Source: DATJGF01 sp035495315
GTDB lineage: Bacteria; Verrucomicrobiota; Verrucomicrobiia; Limisphaerales; UBA8199
Reading direction: 5' to 3'
DNA: 17,034 nucleotides
Assembly (NCBI GenBank): GCA_035495315.1
Contig: DATJGF010000039.1
Location: forward strand, 1 to 17,034
A program made the translations under genes and the position numbers. Numbering within the stretch: position 1 is the first letter of the stretch; each line of letters opens with the position of its first letter. A model generated the notes under the pieces. It made no database searches. It was not told where the DNA came from and saw nothing but the letters and a program-made list of their open reading frames with translations. Of this stretch, positions 8,642 through 14,766 are shown one piece after another.

Positions 8642-8659
8642 CTACCAGTTTCCTACCAG
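8642..8659. repeat. Tandem CTACCAG repeat, possible recombinase arm sites
   Basis: CTACCAG occurs twice (8642-8648 and 8653-8659) with a TTTC spacer, about 105 bp left of the tRNA-end repeat. Short tandem repeats near an att core are typical of tyrosine-recombinase arm sites, but no integrase gene is present in the window, so this is an inference. Confidence 0.25.
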
Positions 8660-8676
8660 ATTTTACCCCAGGTGGG

Positions 8677-8688
8677 CGCATATATGCG
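8677..8688. repeat. 12-bp perfect palindrome CGCATATATGCG
   Basis: The sequence equals its own reverse complement over 12 bases. It sits between the CTACCAG pair and the tRNA-end repeat. It could be a dimeric protein-binding site; nothing in the sequence names the protein. Confidence 0.3.
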
Positions 8689-8763
8689 TTTTCTACGATT
8701 CTGGCTTTATGGTCGATCTGTCTAACTATCAGCAACAAAAATTGTTTCGCAGATCTTCCCACT

Positions 8764-8795
8764 AGGTTTTAAGCCCCGCCGCTCCCGCCATGTTT
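8764..8795 (+). repeat. Left copy of tRNA-3'-end direct repeat (att-like)
   Basis: The last 24 bases (8772-8795) are identical to 9745-9768, and similarity extends left as AGGTT followed by a degenerate T-loop (TTA here, CG in the other copy). The shared part reads as the 3' half of a tRNA T-stem, an acceptor 3' strand CGCTCCC, discriminator G and CCA, then TGTTT. No tRNA body lies to the left, so this is a fragment, not a tRNA gene. The two copies bracket the two-gene nucleotidyltransferase cassette in the same orientation, the form expected of attL/attR of a tRNA-targeted element. Confidence 0.65.
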
Positions 8796-8879
8796 CTGCG
8801 GTTTTTTCTATTTTTTAGTTCATTACCGGGCGCGAAATCAGCCCTCGAAATCGTTCTGCAACATTGGTATTCTCCCGGG

Positions 8880-9209
8880 GTGAATCATTCGGGGATTGAT
8901 GAAATCAGCTTCTCGCTCGCGCGTTGCGTCGTGGAGCGGTTGCGTGGCCGCCCAGAGTTACTGGAGATCGCGCGGAGAAACCTTTCTGGTTGGCAACGGC
9001 GAAATGCCGATAGTCCATCGTTGCTGCGGTGTTATGCCGAGTGGGAGGTCATCCTGACACGGCCATTGGAAGAGATCTGCGCGTTGCTTGTTGCCGAGAC
9101 GGAAGAGGGCCAGCGGCTCCGCCAAAATTCCCCGTTTGCTGGTGTTCTTTCGCCGGCCGAAGTTTGGGAAATCAAGGAGCAGCACCGCCATGCAGCGGCA
9201 TCAGCTTGA
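8880..9209 (+). CDS. Small helical partner protein of the DUF6036 nucleotidyltransferase
   Basis: 109 residues from GTG 8880. An in-frame ATG at 8790 would add 30 residues, but it is formed by the last A of the repeat's CCA, and the extra part (MFLRFFLFFSS...) looks like translated non-coding sequence. The protein is mostly helical and charged: ISFSLARCVVERLRGRPELL (9-28), a tryptophan in LSGWQRR (35-41), and a conserved-looking C-terminal block EEGQRLRQNSPFAGVLSPAE (75-94). From memory, short proteins with this RPELL...EEGQRLRQ.SPFAG pattern sit directly before DUF6036 nucleotidyltransferases in many bacteria. It overlaps the next gene by 20 bp, suggesting translational coupling. An antitoxin role is inferred from size, order and overlap only; no DNA-binding motif is seen. 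Confidence 0.75.
   Translation: MNHSGIDEISFSLARCVVERLRGRPELLEIARRNLSGWQRRNADSPSLLRCYAEWEVILTRPLEEICALLVAETEEGQRLRQNSPFAGVLSPAEVWEIKEQHRHAAASA
9174..9179 (+). promoter_or_regulatory. Ribosome binding site AAGGAG for the nucleotidyltransferase
   Basis: AAGGAG lies ten bases before ATG 9190, inside the end of the preceding gene. It decides the start against the in-frame ATG at 9088, which has no such site and would add 34 residues unlike the family. Confidence 0.7.
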
Positions 9210-9720
9210 GCACATCATTCGTGCCGCCACGGGAATAACCGGGGCAACAGAATTTGTGATCATCGGCAGCCAGGCTGTCCTTGGGCAGTTTCCTCGCGCA
9301 CCAGCAGAGTTGCTTGCCTCAATTGAGGTGGATGTGTTTTCGCCTCGCTCAAGAGAGGAGAGTGACCTGATAGACGGATCCATCGGTGAGGGCTCGCCTT
9401 TTCATAAGACGTTCGGCTACTATGCTCACGGGGTTGCTGCGGAAACAGCCGTTTTGCCCGAAGGCTGGCGCGAGCGGTTGATTCCCATTCGCAATGAGAA
9501 CACTGGTGGTGCCACTGGGCTCTGCCTGGAGGTGCACGACCTGGCGGTTTCCAAGCTTGTGGCTGGCCGGGAGAAAGACCTGGCATTTGTCGCAAGTCTA
9601 CTTCGCTATCGATTGGCCGAGGCTACGGCGATCGAAACCCGGCTGGAGCAAACCGTGCTGTCGGATGAGGCGCGCAAGCTTTGCGCCGCGCGCCTGAAGC
9701 GGCTGCGAGCCAGCAACTGA
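9190..9720 (+). CDS. DUF6036 / AbiEii-like nucleotidyltransferase, putative toxin
   Basis: 176 residues. The nucleotidyltransferase signature is IIGSQAVLGQF (24-34) with Gly26-Ser27, then SIEVDVF (44-50), where Glu46 and Asp48 occupy the metal-binding acidic pair. The C-terminal block HDLAVSKLVAGREKDLAFV (116-134), with Lys122, Arg127, Lys129 and Asp130, matches the DLxxxKxxAxRxKD pattern of AbiEii/DUF1814-like and DUF6036 proteins. Family knowledge: related enzymes (AbiEii, MenT) transfer nucleotides onto tRNA or other acceptors and act as toxins in abortive infection or toxin-antitoxin pairs. Activity of DUF6036 members is not established to my knowledge. It overlaps its small partner by 20 bp and has its own AAGGAG site. 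Both genes lie between the tRNA-end repeats, so they were probably acquired together. Confidence 0.85.
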   Translation: MQRHQLEHIIRAATGITGATEFVIIGSQAVLGQFPRAPAELLASIEVDVFSPRSREESDLIDGSIGEGSPFHKTFGYYAHGVAAETAVLPEGWRERLIPIRNENTGGATGLCLEVHDLAVSKLVAGREKDLAFVASLLRYRLAEATAIETRLEQTVLSDEARKLCAARLKRLRASN

Positions 9721-9737
9721 GACGATTGGGCAAAACC

Positions 9738-9768
9738 AGGTTCGAGCCCCGCCGCTCCCGCCATGTTT
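9738..9768 (+). repeat. Right copy of tRNA-3'-end direct repeat (att-like)
   Basis: Identical to 8772-8795 over 24 bases (9745-9768). This copy keeps a canonical T-loop start: GGTTCGAGCC, followed by CCGCCGCTCCCGCCA. Read as tRNA positions 52-76, it predicts an acceptor 5' strand GGGAGCG, a T-stem GCGGG and discriminator G73, which fits tRNA-Ser, -Asp, -Asn or -Gln better than tmRNA (normally A73). Bases left of it (CAAAACCA) do not complete the T-stem and no tRNA body precedes it, so it is a fragment. It begins 17 bp after the nucleotidyltransferase stop. Confidence 0.65.
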
Positions 9769-9772
9769 TTGT

Positions 9773-9799
9773 CGGAGCGCAGCGTAGAACGTAACTCCG
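9773..9799. repeat. Imperfect hairpin after the right tRNA-end repeat
   Basis: CGGAG (9773-9777) pairs with CTCCG (9795-9799), with an inner CGT/ACG pairing around AGA. It follows the right repeat by four bases. An open frame of 14 codons starts at ATG 9763 through it, which is not considered a gene. It could be a weak terminator-like structure or a copy of a dispersed palindromic element; only a genome-wide copy count could tell. Confidence 0.3.
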
Positions 9800-9824
9800 T
9801 CGGATAATGGCTCGGCGGAAATGC

Positions 9825-9986
9825 TTATAACGCTTCGGGAACATTTCCGGGCGGCGGCGTGATCCCTGGGCTCGCGGTTTTTCCGTCAGGGCTGAACGTG
9901 ACGGCGGGGACAGCGCGGCCTCCAATGCCCGGACAATGCGTTGCGGCAGCTTGCCATTGGAGGGATCGGTCAGTCCTTTTGTAGTT
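9825..9986 (-). pseudogene. Possible C-terminal gene remnant between convergent genes
   Basis: A stop-to-stop frame of about 53 codons with no ATG, GTG or other good start. It ends AVPAVTFSPDGKTASPGITP, then PPGNVPEAL and TAA. The FSPDGKTA phrase resembles the strand-turn of propeller proteins, and the smooth codon use suggests a real protein tail. It could equally be chance. The 326-bp stretch 9721-10046 holds no other gene candidate that looks real: a 126-codon minus frame (9623-10003) covers the repeat and runs antisense into the nucleotidyltransferase, and has no family marks. Confidence 0.2.
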
Positions 9987-9993
9987 CTACAAA
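9978..9993. repeat. 16-bp palindrome TTTGTAG-TT-CTACAAA
   Basis: Seven-base arms (9978-9984 and 9987-9993) are perfect complements around TT. It lies 53 bp after the sigma-factor stop. No T tract follows on either strand, so an intrinsic terminator is unlikely; a dimeric repressor site is possible. It shares no clear identity with a known operator that I can name. Confidence 0.35.
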
Positions 9994-10046
9994 TATCTTT
10001 CACCGCGGCGATGGCTGCTGGCCAGGTGCACGTCCGATCTCCCCGC

Positions 10047-11687
10047 TCAGTGCTTGGGGAAGAACGCGGTTCCCTGAAGTTTTCGGGCTTCGATGGCCTT
10101 GGTCAATACGCTGTCGAGCGCTGCCAATTGGCTAGGGTTGAGAAGACTGCCCGCTTGCTGCAAAATGCGCTGGTTACTCTGGGCCACCTGTTGCAGGAAC
10201 TCATCAATCTCCGCCTGGGACCCCGAAAAGGCGTTGTCCGGCCCGCCGAGTATGCCACGGGTTAAATCAGCCGGCTCGGCCTTAATGATCTTAATGAGGT
10301 TCGCACTTTCTCCCTCGCTCAGCGGGGTCCCTCCCAATTGATCATTCAACAGCATCAGTGTGGTCCTGGCAGGCATTTCGTCGCTGAACTCTTTGAATCG
10401 CGCACAGCCCGCATCGCCCAACAACGCCTGCAACTGCTTGCCGATTTGCTGAGACGCGTCGGCATCGGCCTGTTTGGGCGCGCCCCCCGCAGCCGTGAGC
10501 TGGGTCAAGCTTTTGGACCCGGCGTCGCAGAGCAATTGGACAAATTGTTCCGACTGCTCGGGTGTTAACTTCATCTCCTTGATGAAGTCTGCGTAGAGCG
10601 ACTTCATTTTATCCGCCATCGCTTTGCGCATGTATTCCTTGGTCGCAGGATCGTCCAGCAATTTGGCTATTCCACCGGACCGCTCGCTGGTTTTGGTTTC
10701 ATTCGAAGCTGCCTGTTGGCGGAGCGTCCCCACTTGTCCCCGCAATTTCAGGACTTCGCTCTCGCTTCGGCCGGACTTCAATCGCGCGTTTTCCTCGCTC
10801 AGCGCGGCCAGTTGCGCGGACGCCTGAGCGCGAGCGTGCTCCGATTGCTGGAGTTGCGCGGCTAACGGGGCCTGCTCTTGTTGAAGCGTTTGGATCCGGG
10901 CACGCAGTTGTGAGCTTTGGTGGACGGCGTACATGCCGGTGCCGACAGCGGCGGCTAACGCGGCACTAACAACGGCTTTTTGTAGTGTGGTCATGGCTAG
11001 AGTTTTCGTTGCAGTAACAATCGTTGAAGCATGGAGGACACTCCCGGCGATGGCGGCGGAGGAAAGCGTCGCGGCAAAACCAGCAGGTGCGGCCTGGACG
11101 GCATTGGCGGAAACCAGGGCGGCCAACGCGGTGGTGGTGGCGGTGATGCCGCGCCGGGCCAGTTTCCCGCGCAACTTGTCCACCGCGCGTTCGACTCGCA
11201 TCCGAGCTGCGTTCTCGGATAAGTTCAATGCCACGCCCACCTCGTTGAGCGTCCGGTTTTGGAAAAATCGGAGCAGGACGGCGTGGCGATCCTTGTCGTC
11301 CAGTTCGTGCATCGCGTCTTCGATCACCGGACGCAGTTGGTTCCAATCCGATTCCGGAGCGTCCTCATGGAGGAGTTCATTCATGGTGTAGGCCTCCTCT
11401 TCGCGTGCTTGGCGTCGTTGTTCGGTTCGATTCATCCGCAACGCCATCAGCCTTGTGGTGGTGTAAAGCCACCCTACTAGAGCCGGATGGCGGGCCAGAC
11501 GTTTTGCCTGGCGGGCGACCTCGACAAAGACTTGTTGGGTCACATCCTGGGCGGAGTAGACATCGCCGTGGACCAACCGTAGCGCGGCAGAATAAACAAG
11601 GTCCACATGCCGCCGGGTCAATTCGGCGAAGGCGGCCTCCGATTGCGCGGCAGCGTACCGGCTTAACAATTCAGCGTCGTCAATCAT
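10047..11687 (-). CDS. Sigma-70 family (ECF-like) sigma factor with membrane and coiled-coil tail
   Basis: 546 residues, about three times a normal ECF sigma factor. Region 2 is at about 8-90 (LVYSAALRLVHGDVYSAQDV with TQQVFVEVAR, GWLYTTTRLMALRM) and region 4 at about 120-178 (helix-turn-helix NRTLNEVGVALNLSENAARM, 144-163). The extension has an Ala/Thr-rich hydrophobic stretch (about 181-228), a clear transmembrane segment (about 237-256), a Gln/Ala/Glu-rich coiled coil (about 257-330) and a C-terminal helical domain (about 340-540) with KEMKLTPEQSEQF (370-382), reminiscent of LTPEQ motifs in Spy/CpxP-like proteins. Similar long sigma factors are common in Pedosphaera-type Verrucomicrobiota. 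The tail may act as built-in anti-sigma or envelope sensor, but this is inference. There is no separate anti-sigma gene nearby. Divergent from the kinase at 12056. Confidence 0.88.
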   Translation of the reverse strand: MIDDAELLSRYAAAQSEAAFAELTRRHVDLVYSAALRLVHGDVYSAQDVTQQVFVEVARQAKRLARHPALVGWLYTTTRLMALRMNRTEQRRQAREEEAYTMNELLHEDAPESDWNQLRPVIEDAMHELDDKDRHAVLLRFFQNRTLNEVGVALNLSENAARMRVERAVDKLRGKLARRGITATTTALAALVSANAVQAAPAGFAATLSSAAIAGSVLHASTIVTATKTLAMTTLQKAVVSAALAAAVGTGMYAVHQSSQLRARIQTLQQEQAPLAAQLQQSEHARAQASAQLAALSEENARLKSGRSESEVLKLRGQVGTLRQQAASNETKTSERSGGIAKLLDDPATKEYMRKAMADKMKSLYADFIKEMKLTPEQSEQFVQLLCDAGSKSLTQLTAAGGAPKQADADASQQIGKQLQALLGDAGCARFKEFSDEMPARTTLMLLNDQLGGTPLSEGESANLIKIIKAEPADLTRGILGGPDNAFSGSQAEIDEFLQQVAQSNQRILQQAGSLLNPSQLAALDSVLTKAIEARKLQGTAFFPKH

Positions 11688-11719
11688 CGCGTCTCATAAT
11701 GTAATGCCCGCCGCCGGAA

Positions 11720-11755
11720 AAACCGCACAAGAAAAAAAGTAAACCGCCAAACCGC
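11720..11755 (-). promoter_or_regulatory. Three GCGGTTT repeats upstream of the sigma factor gene
   Basis: On the minus strand GCGGTTT occurs three times (complements of 11749-11755, 11741-11747 and 11720-11726). Start-to-start spacings are 8 and 21 bp, the latter about two helical turns. The nearest copy is 33 bp before the sigma ATG at 11687, in the promoter zone. A TTT-rich tract lies between copies. Self-recognition by the sigma factor or an activator site is inferred; no classical -35/-10 pair was found. Confidence 0.35.
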
Positions 11756-12055
11756 TAATCTTCAGTCCGCGCCGTTAAGCAAGCCGGCGAAGGCTTGAGC
11801 AAACGCGAAGCGGAGATGGTCCGACCCCAGTGCTCTGCGCAATCTGAAGAACAGTCTGTTGTATCTTTCCGCGGCGTTGTGATTTAATGTGTCGGTGAAG
11901 CCCGTAAATAAAGACCAACGCAAGCTGGCCGTGGTCATCCAGCTTTGCGGGACGACATGGTGGACCGCAGCGGGCTCTTCGATCGCACGAGGCACTCGGG
12001 CTGGAGCCAGTTCCACAGGGGCTGCCGACGACTGCAGGCCTTTCGGAATTGAACT
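11756..12055. other. Non-coding stretch between divergent sigma and kinase genes
   Basis: 300 bp that should contain the kinase promoter. An 84-codon minus frame (11762-12016) has no recognisable domain, no Shine-Dalgarno sequence and would place a gene tail inside the sigma control region; it is not called. No clear -35/-10 pair or hairpin terminator was seen. Confidence 0.45.
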
Positions 12056-14764
12056 ATGAAAATCTGTCCAGCTTGCGCGATTGAAAATTCCGAAACCAGC
12101 GAACGCTGCTCATCGTGCGGCATTTCGTTCGAAGCGACGGAAGCCGCGACGGTCGGCGTCACGACTTTCAAACAATCACGTGGGCCACAGCCAGCCTCTG
12201 ACTTGGATTCCTCCGTCCACGGTCGCTTTCTGCCGGGGACAAAAATCGCCGAGCGGTATCGCATTGTGTCGCTCGCCGGCCGAGGCGGGATGGGCGAGGT
12301 CTATCGGGCGGATGACTTGAAGCTGGGGCATCCCGTGGCCTTAAAATTCCTGCCGCGCGAGGTCAAGGAGGGCTCCGGGAGTTTCCAGCATTTTCTGAGC
12401 GAGGTTCGGTTGTCCCGCCAGATTGCACATCCGAATGTTTGCCGCGTTTATGACATCGCTGAGGTGGACGGTCAGCACTTTCTCTCGATGGAATACATCG
12501 ACGGCGAAGACCTGAAAGGATTGTTGAGGCGCATCGGGCGACTGCCCAAAGACAAAGGTATCCAGATCGCACAACAACTCTGCGCCGGTGTGGCCGCAGC
12601 GCATGAGAAAGGAGTGCTGCACCGCGACCTCAAGCCGGCCAATGTCATGATTGATGGCCGCGGGCTGGCGCGGATCACCGACTTCGGCGTGGCGCGTCTG
12701 GCCGATGGCGCCGTCGGGGCTGGCGAGATTGCGGGCACGCCCGCGTACATGGCGCCGGAACAACTGGCGCGCGGGGAGACGACCATCCAGAGCGACCTCT
12801 ACTCTCTCGGATTGATTCTCCACGAAGTATTCACTGGCCAACCGGTTCACAAAAGCAGCTCCATCCCGGACCTGATTCGTTCGCACGAAGACTCTTCGCC
12901 GACACAACCCTCGACGCTGGTGGGTGACCTCGACCCGGCCGTGGAGAGGGCGATTGTGCGTTGCTTGCAAAAGGAACCAGGGCAGCGCCCGAAATCGGCG
13001 CGAGCCGTGGCCGCTGGCTTGCCTGGAGGCGATCCACTGGCGGCGGCCCTGGCGGCGGGCGAAACACCGTCCCCGGAAATGGTCGCGGCGGCTGGCGAAC
13101 AAGATGCCATCGAGAAATGGCGCGGCCTGGTCTCTCTGGCGGGCGTGGCAGTCGGGCTGGTCCTCGTGTGCTGGCTGGCCCAGCGTACGTACCTGGTCAA
13201 TCAGGTGGGCCTAAACCGGCACCCGGAATCGCTCGCGGACGCCGCACGGCAAATGATCCAGAAGTTCGGATACACCTATAAGCCGGCAATGCAGGCGCAT
13301 GATTTTCGCAGACAAGGCAAGGATGCTATCTGCTTTTGGTACCGCCAACGCCCGACACCCGGCATCAATGATGTCTATTTCACGGACTGGGGTGAGGAAA
13401 GCTTTACCAGAATCGGGCCGTGGAGCCCGGGTTGGTGGACGCCCGGCGAGCTGGCAGTGGAATTGGATCCTGCGGGCAAATTGATCCGGTTTCGCGCCAT
13501 TCCCGAATTCAAGCCAGATGCTCCCAAAATTCCGGCAAAACCCGATTGGCAGCAGTGGTTCCCAAAGGAGTTCACCGGTTTAGACCTGGCGGCACTTGAG
13601 TTGATTGAAGACCGCGGCCCACCGCCCCCGGACGCCTTCGACCAATTGCAGGTTTGGCACGGCTGCAAAGCGGGGAGCGGCACCGATTTCTACCTGCAGG
13701 CAGCGGCCTATGCCGGAATGCCCGTCTATTTCGAAGTGTTAAGTCCGGCAGCGTTCGAAGGACGAACCCCCTCGACTCCAATGTGGCGAATCCAATTTCT
13801 TCAGCAGGATACCTCGTCCTCGCGCCAATTTGGAGAACGCTTCTTCCTCTTTCTCTTTTTTGTGGTCTTCATCGTCGCGGTCCTCCTGGCGTGGCGCAAC
13901 TTTCGCTTGGGACGCGGTGACCGAAAAGGCGCGTTTCGAGTCGCCTTCTTCATTTTTTGCACCGGGATGCTGGCATGGCTGTTTCTCGCGAGTCACATCG
14001 CCGGAGGCTATGAAATAGCCATACTGCAAATCGGTGTAGCCCAAGTCCTATGGAAGGCTGCCTTCTTCTGGCTCTGCTATCTGGCGCTGGAGCCGTATGT
14101 CCGGCGTTTGTGGCCACAACTCTTAATTTCCTGGAGCCGGCTGGTGAACGGGCAGTGGCGTGACCCCCTGGTTGGCCAGAATCTGCTCCTCGGCGTTCTG
14201 GCCGGTGTGTTTGCCAGCGCGATATTCCAACTCGAAGTCCTTGCCCCAGCCTGGTTCGGCTTAACGCCTCGTTCCTTCATGGCCTCGCACGCCTTGACTC
14301 TTGACGGACCGCTAGCCGCCTCGGGCTATCTGCTCGTCCTGATCATCAAAAGGCTGATCGACGCGCTGTTCCTTTTGGCGATTCTGTTCCTCTGCCGCCT
14401 GGTTCTGCGCCGGGCACTCCTGGCTTCGTGCGCTTTCGTTGTGCTGTATACTGTGGCGGATATTTTTTTCTATGAGTCTCACCCGGTCTTCGGCTGGTTT
14501 TCGGAAGGCATCTTTTTCTCACTTCTCGTGTGGGTTTACCTGCGCCTGGGTTTTCTGGCCGGCATCGTCATGATGCTGACCGAGTGGGCTGTGGACACCG
14601 CCCCGCTCACCACCAACTTCTCGGCCTGGTACGCCGGGAACGGATTGGCCGTGGTCGCCTTCCTCTTCGCGGTGGCTGCCTTCGGCTTTTACACCTCGCA
14701 AGCCGGCCGTCCGATCTTTGAGAATGTATCCCGAGAAAACTGGAAATCTTCAGCACAGTTTTAA
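12056..14764 (+). CDS. Zinc-ribbon Ser/Thr protein kinase with multi-helix membrane sensor
   Basis: 902 residues. The N-terminus is a zinc ribbon, CPAC (4-7) and CSSC (18-21). The kinase domain (about 68-320) is complete: GRGGMG (75-80), Lys97 (VALKF), HRDLKPAN (189-196) with Asp191, DFG (209-211) and GTPAYMAPEQ (227-236). A first transmembrane helix (about 357-375) is followed by an extracytoplasmic domain of about 215 residues (376-593) rich in Trp and Pro. Then come roughly seven more hydrophobic segments (about 595-613, 627-648, 655-678, 706-725, 755-780, 785-805, 815-840, 862-880; some may be re-entrant). The block EPYVRRLWPQLLISWSRLVN (679-698) and RDPLVG (702-707) recurs, from memory, in membrane kinases of Acidobacteriota and relatives. 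Start chosen at ATG 12056 because the zinc ribbon begins there. The ligand and substrate are unknown. Divergent from the long sigma factor gene. Confidence 0.9.
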   Translation: MKICPACAIENSETSERCSSCGISFEATEAATVGVTTFKQSRGPQPASDLDSSVHGRFLPGTKIAERYRIVSLAGRGGMGEVYRADDLKLGHPVALKFLPREVKEGSGSFQHFLSEVRLSRQIAHPNVCRVYDIAEVDGQHFLSMEYIDGEDLKGLLRRIGRLPKDKGIQIAQQLCAGVAAAHEKGVLHRDLKPANVMIDGRGLARITDFGVARLADGAVGAGEIAGTPAYMAPEQLARGETTIQSDLYSLGLILHEVFTGQPVHKSSSIPDLIRSHEDSSPTQPSTLVGDLDPAVERAIVRCLQKEPGQRPKSARAVAAGLPGGDPLAAALAAGETPSPEMVAAAGEQDAIEKWRGLVSLAGVAVGLVLVCWLAQRTYLVNQVGLNRHPESLADAARQMIQKFGYTYKPAMQAHDFRRQGKDAICFWYRQRPTPGINDVYFTDWGEESFTRIGPWSPGWWTPGELAVELDPAGKLIRFRAIPEFKPDAPKIPAKPDWQQWFPKEFTGLDLAALELIEDRGPPPPDAFDQLQVWHGCKAGSGTDFYLQAAAYAGMPVYFEVLSPAAFEGRTPSTPMWRIQFLQQDTSSSRQFGERFFLFLFFVVFIVAVLLAWRNFRLGRGDRKGAFRVAFFIFCTGMLAWLFLASHIAGGYEIAILQIGVAQVLWKAAFFWLCYLALEPYVRRLWPQLLISWSRLVNGQWRDPLVGQNLLLGVLAGVFASAIFQLEVLAPAWFGLTPRSFMASHALTLDGPLAASGYLLVLIIKRLIDALFLLAILFLCRLVLRRALLASCAFVVLYTVADIFFYESHPVFGWFSEGIFFSLLVWVYLRLGFLAGIVMMLTEWAVDTAPLTTNFSAWYAGNGLAVVAFLFAVAAFGFYTSQAGRPIFENVSRENWKSSAQF

Positions 14765-14766
14765 CC

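Larger units (their letters stand above)
8269..8763. other. Non-coding stretch upstream of the ECF sigma gene
   Basis: About 495 bp with no convincing gene; the longest frame (92 codons, minus strand, 8484-8762) has no recognisable motif. The sigma promoter must lie in the left part, but no clear -35/-10 pair could be named. Structured elements are a hairpin (8516-8534), a tandem CTACCAG pair (8642-8659) and a 12-bp palindrome (8677-8688), listed separately. The right part, next to the tRNA-end repeat, may be a flank of an integrated element. Confidence 0.5.

Noticed and set aside
8484..8762. 92-codon minus-strand frame left of the repeat
   Set aside because: No recognisable motif; its sequence covers the palindrome and the hairpin. 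No sign of an integrase tail.
9738..9768. Complete tRNA or tmRNA gene
   Set aside because: Only the T-loop onward is present; no acceptor 5' strand, D-arm or anticodon arm can be folded from the preceding bases. The discriminator G argues against tmRNA.
8764..9768. Insertion sequence or transposon
   Set aside because: There is no transposase, and the boundary repeats are direct tRNA-end copies rather than terminal inverted repeats.
9623..10003. 126-codon minus-strand frame
   Set aside because: It is antisense to the nucleotidyltransferase end and translates the tRNA-end repeat as WRERRGSNL, a typical artefact of translated tRNA ends.
11762..12016. 84-codon minus-strand frame between sigma and kinase genes
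   Set aside because: No domain, no ribosome binding site, and it occupies the divergent control region.
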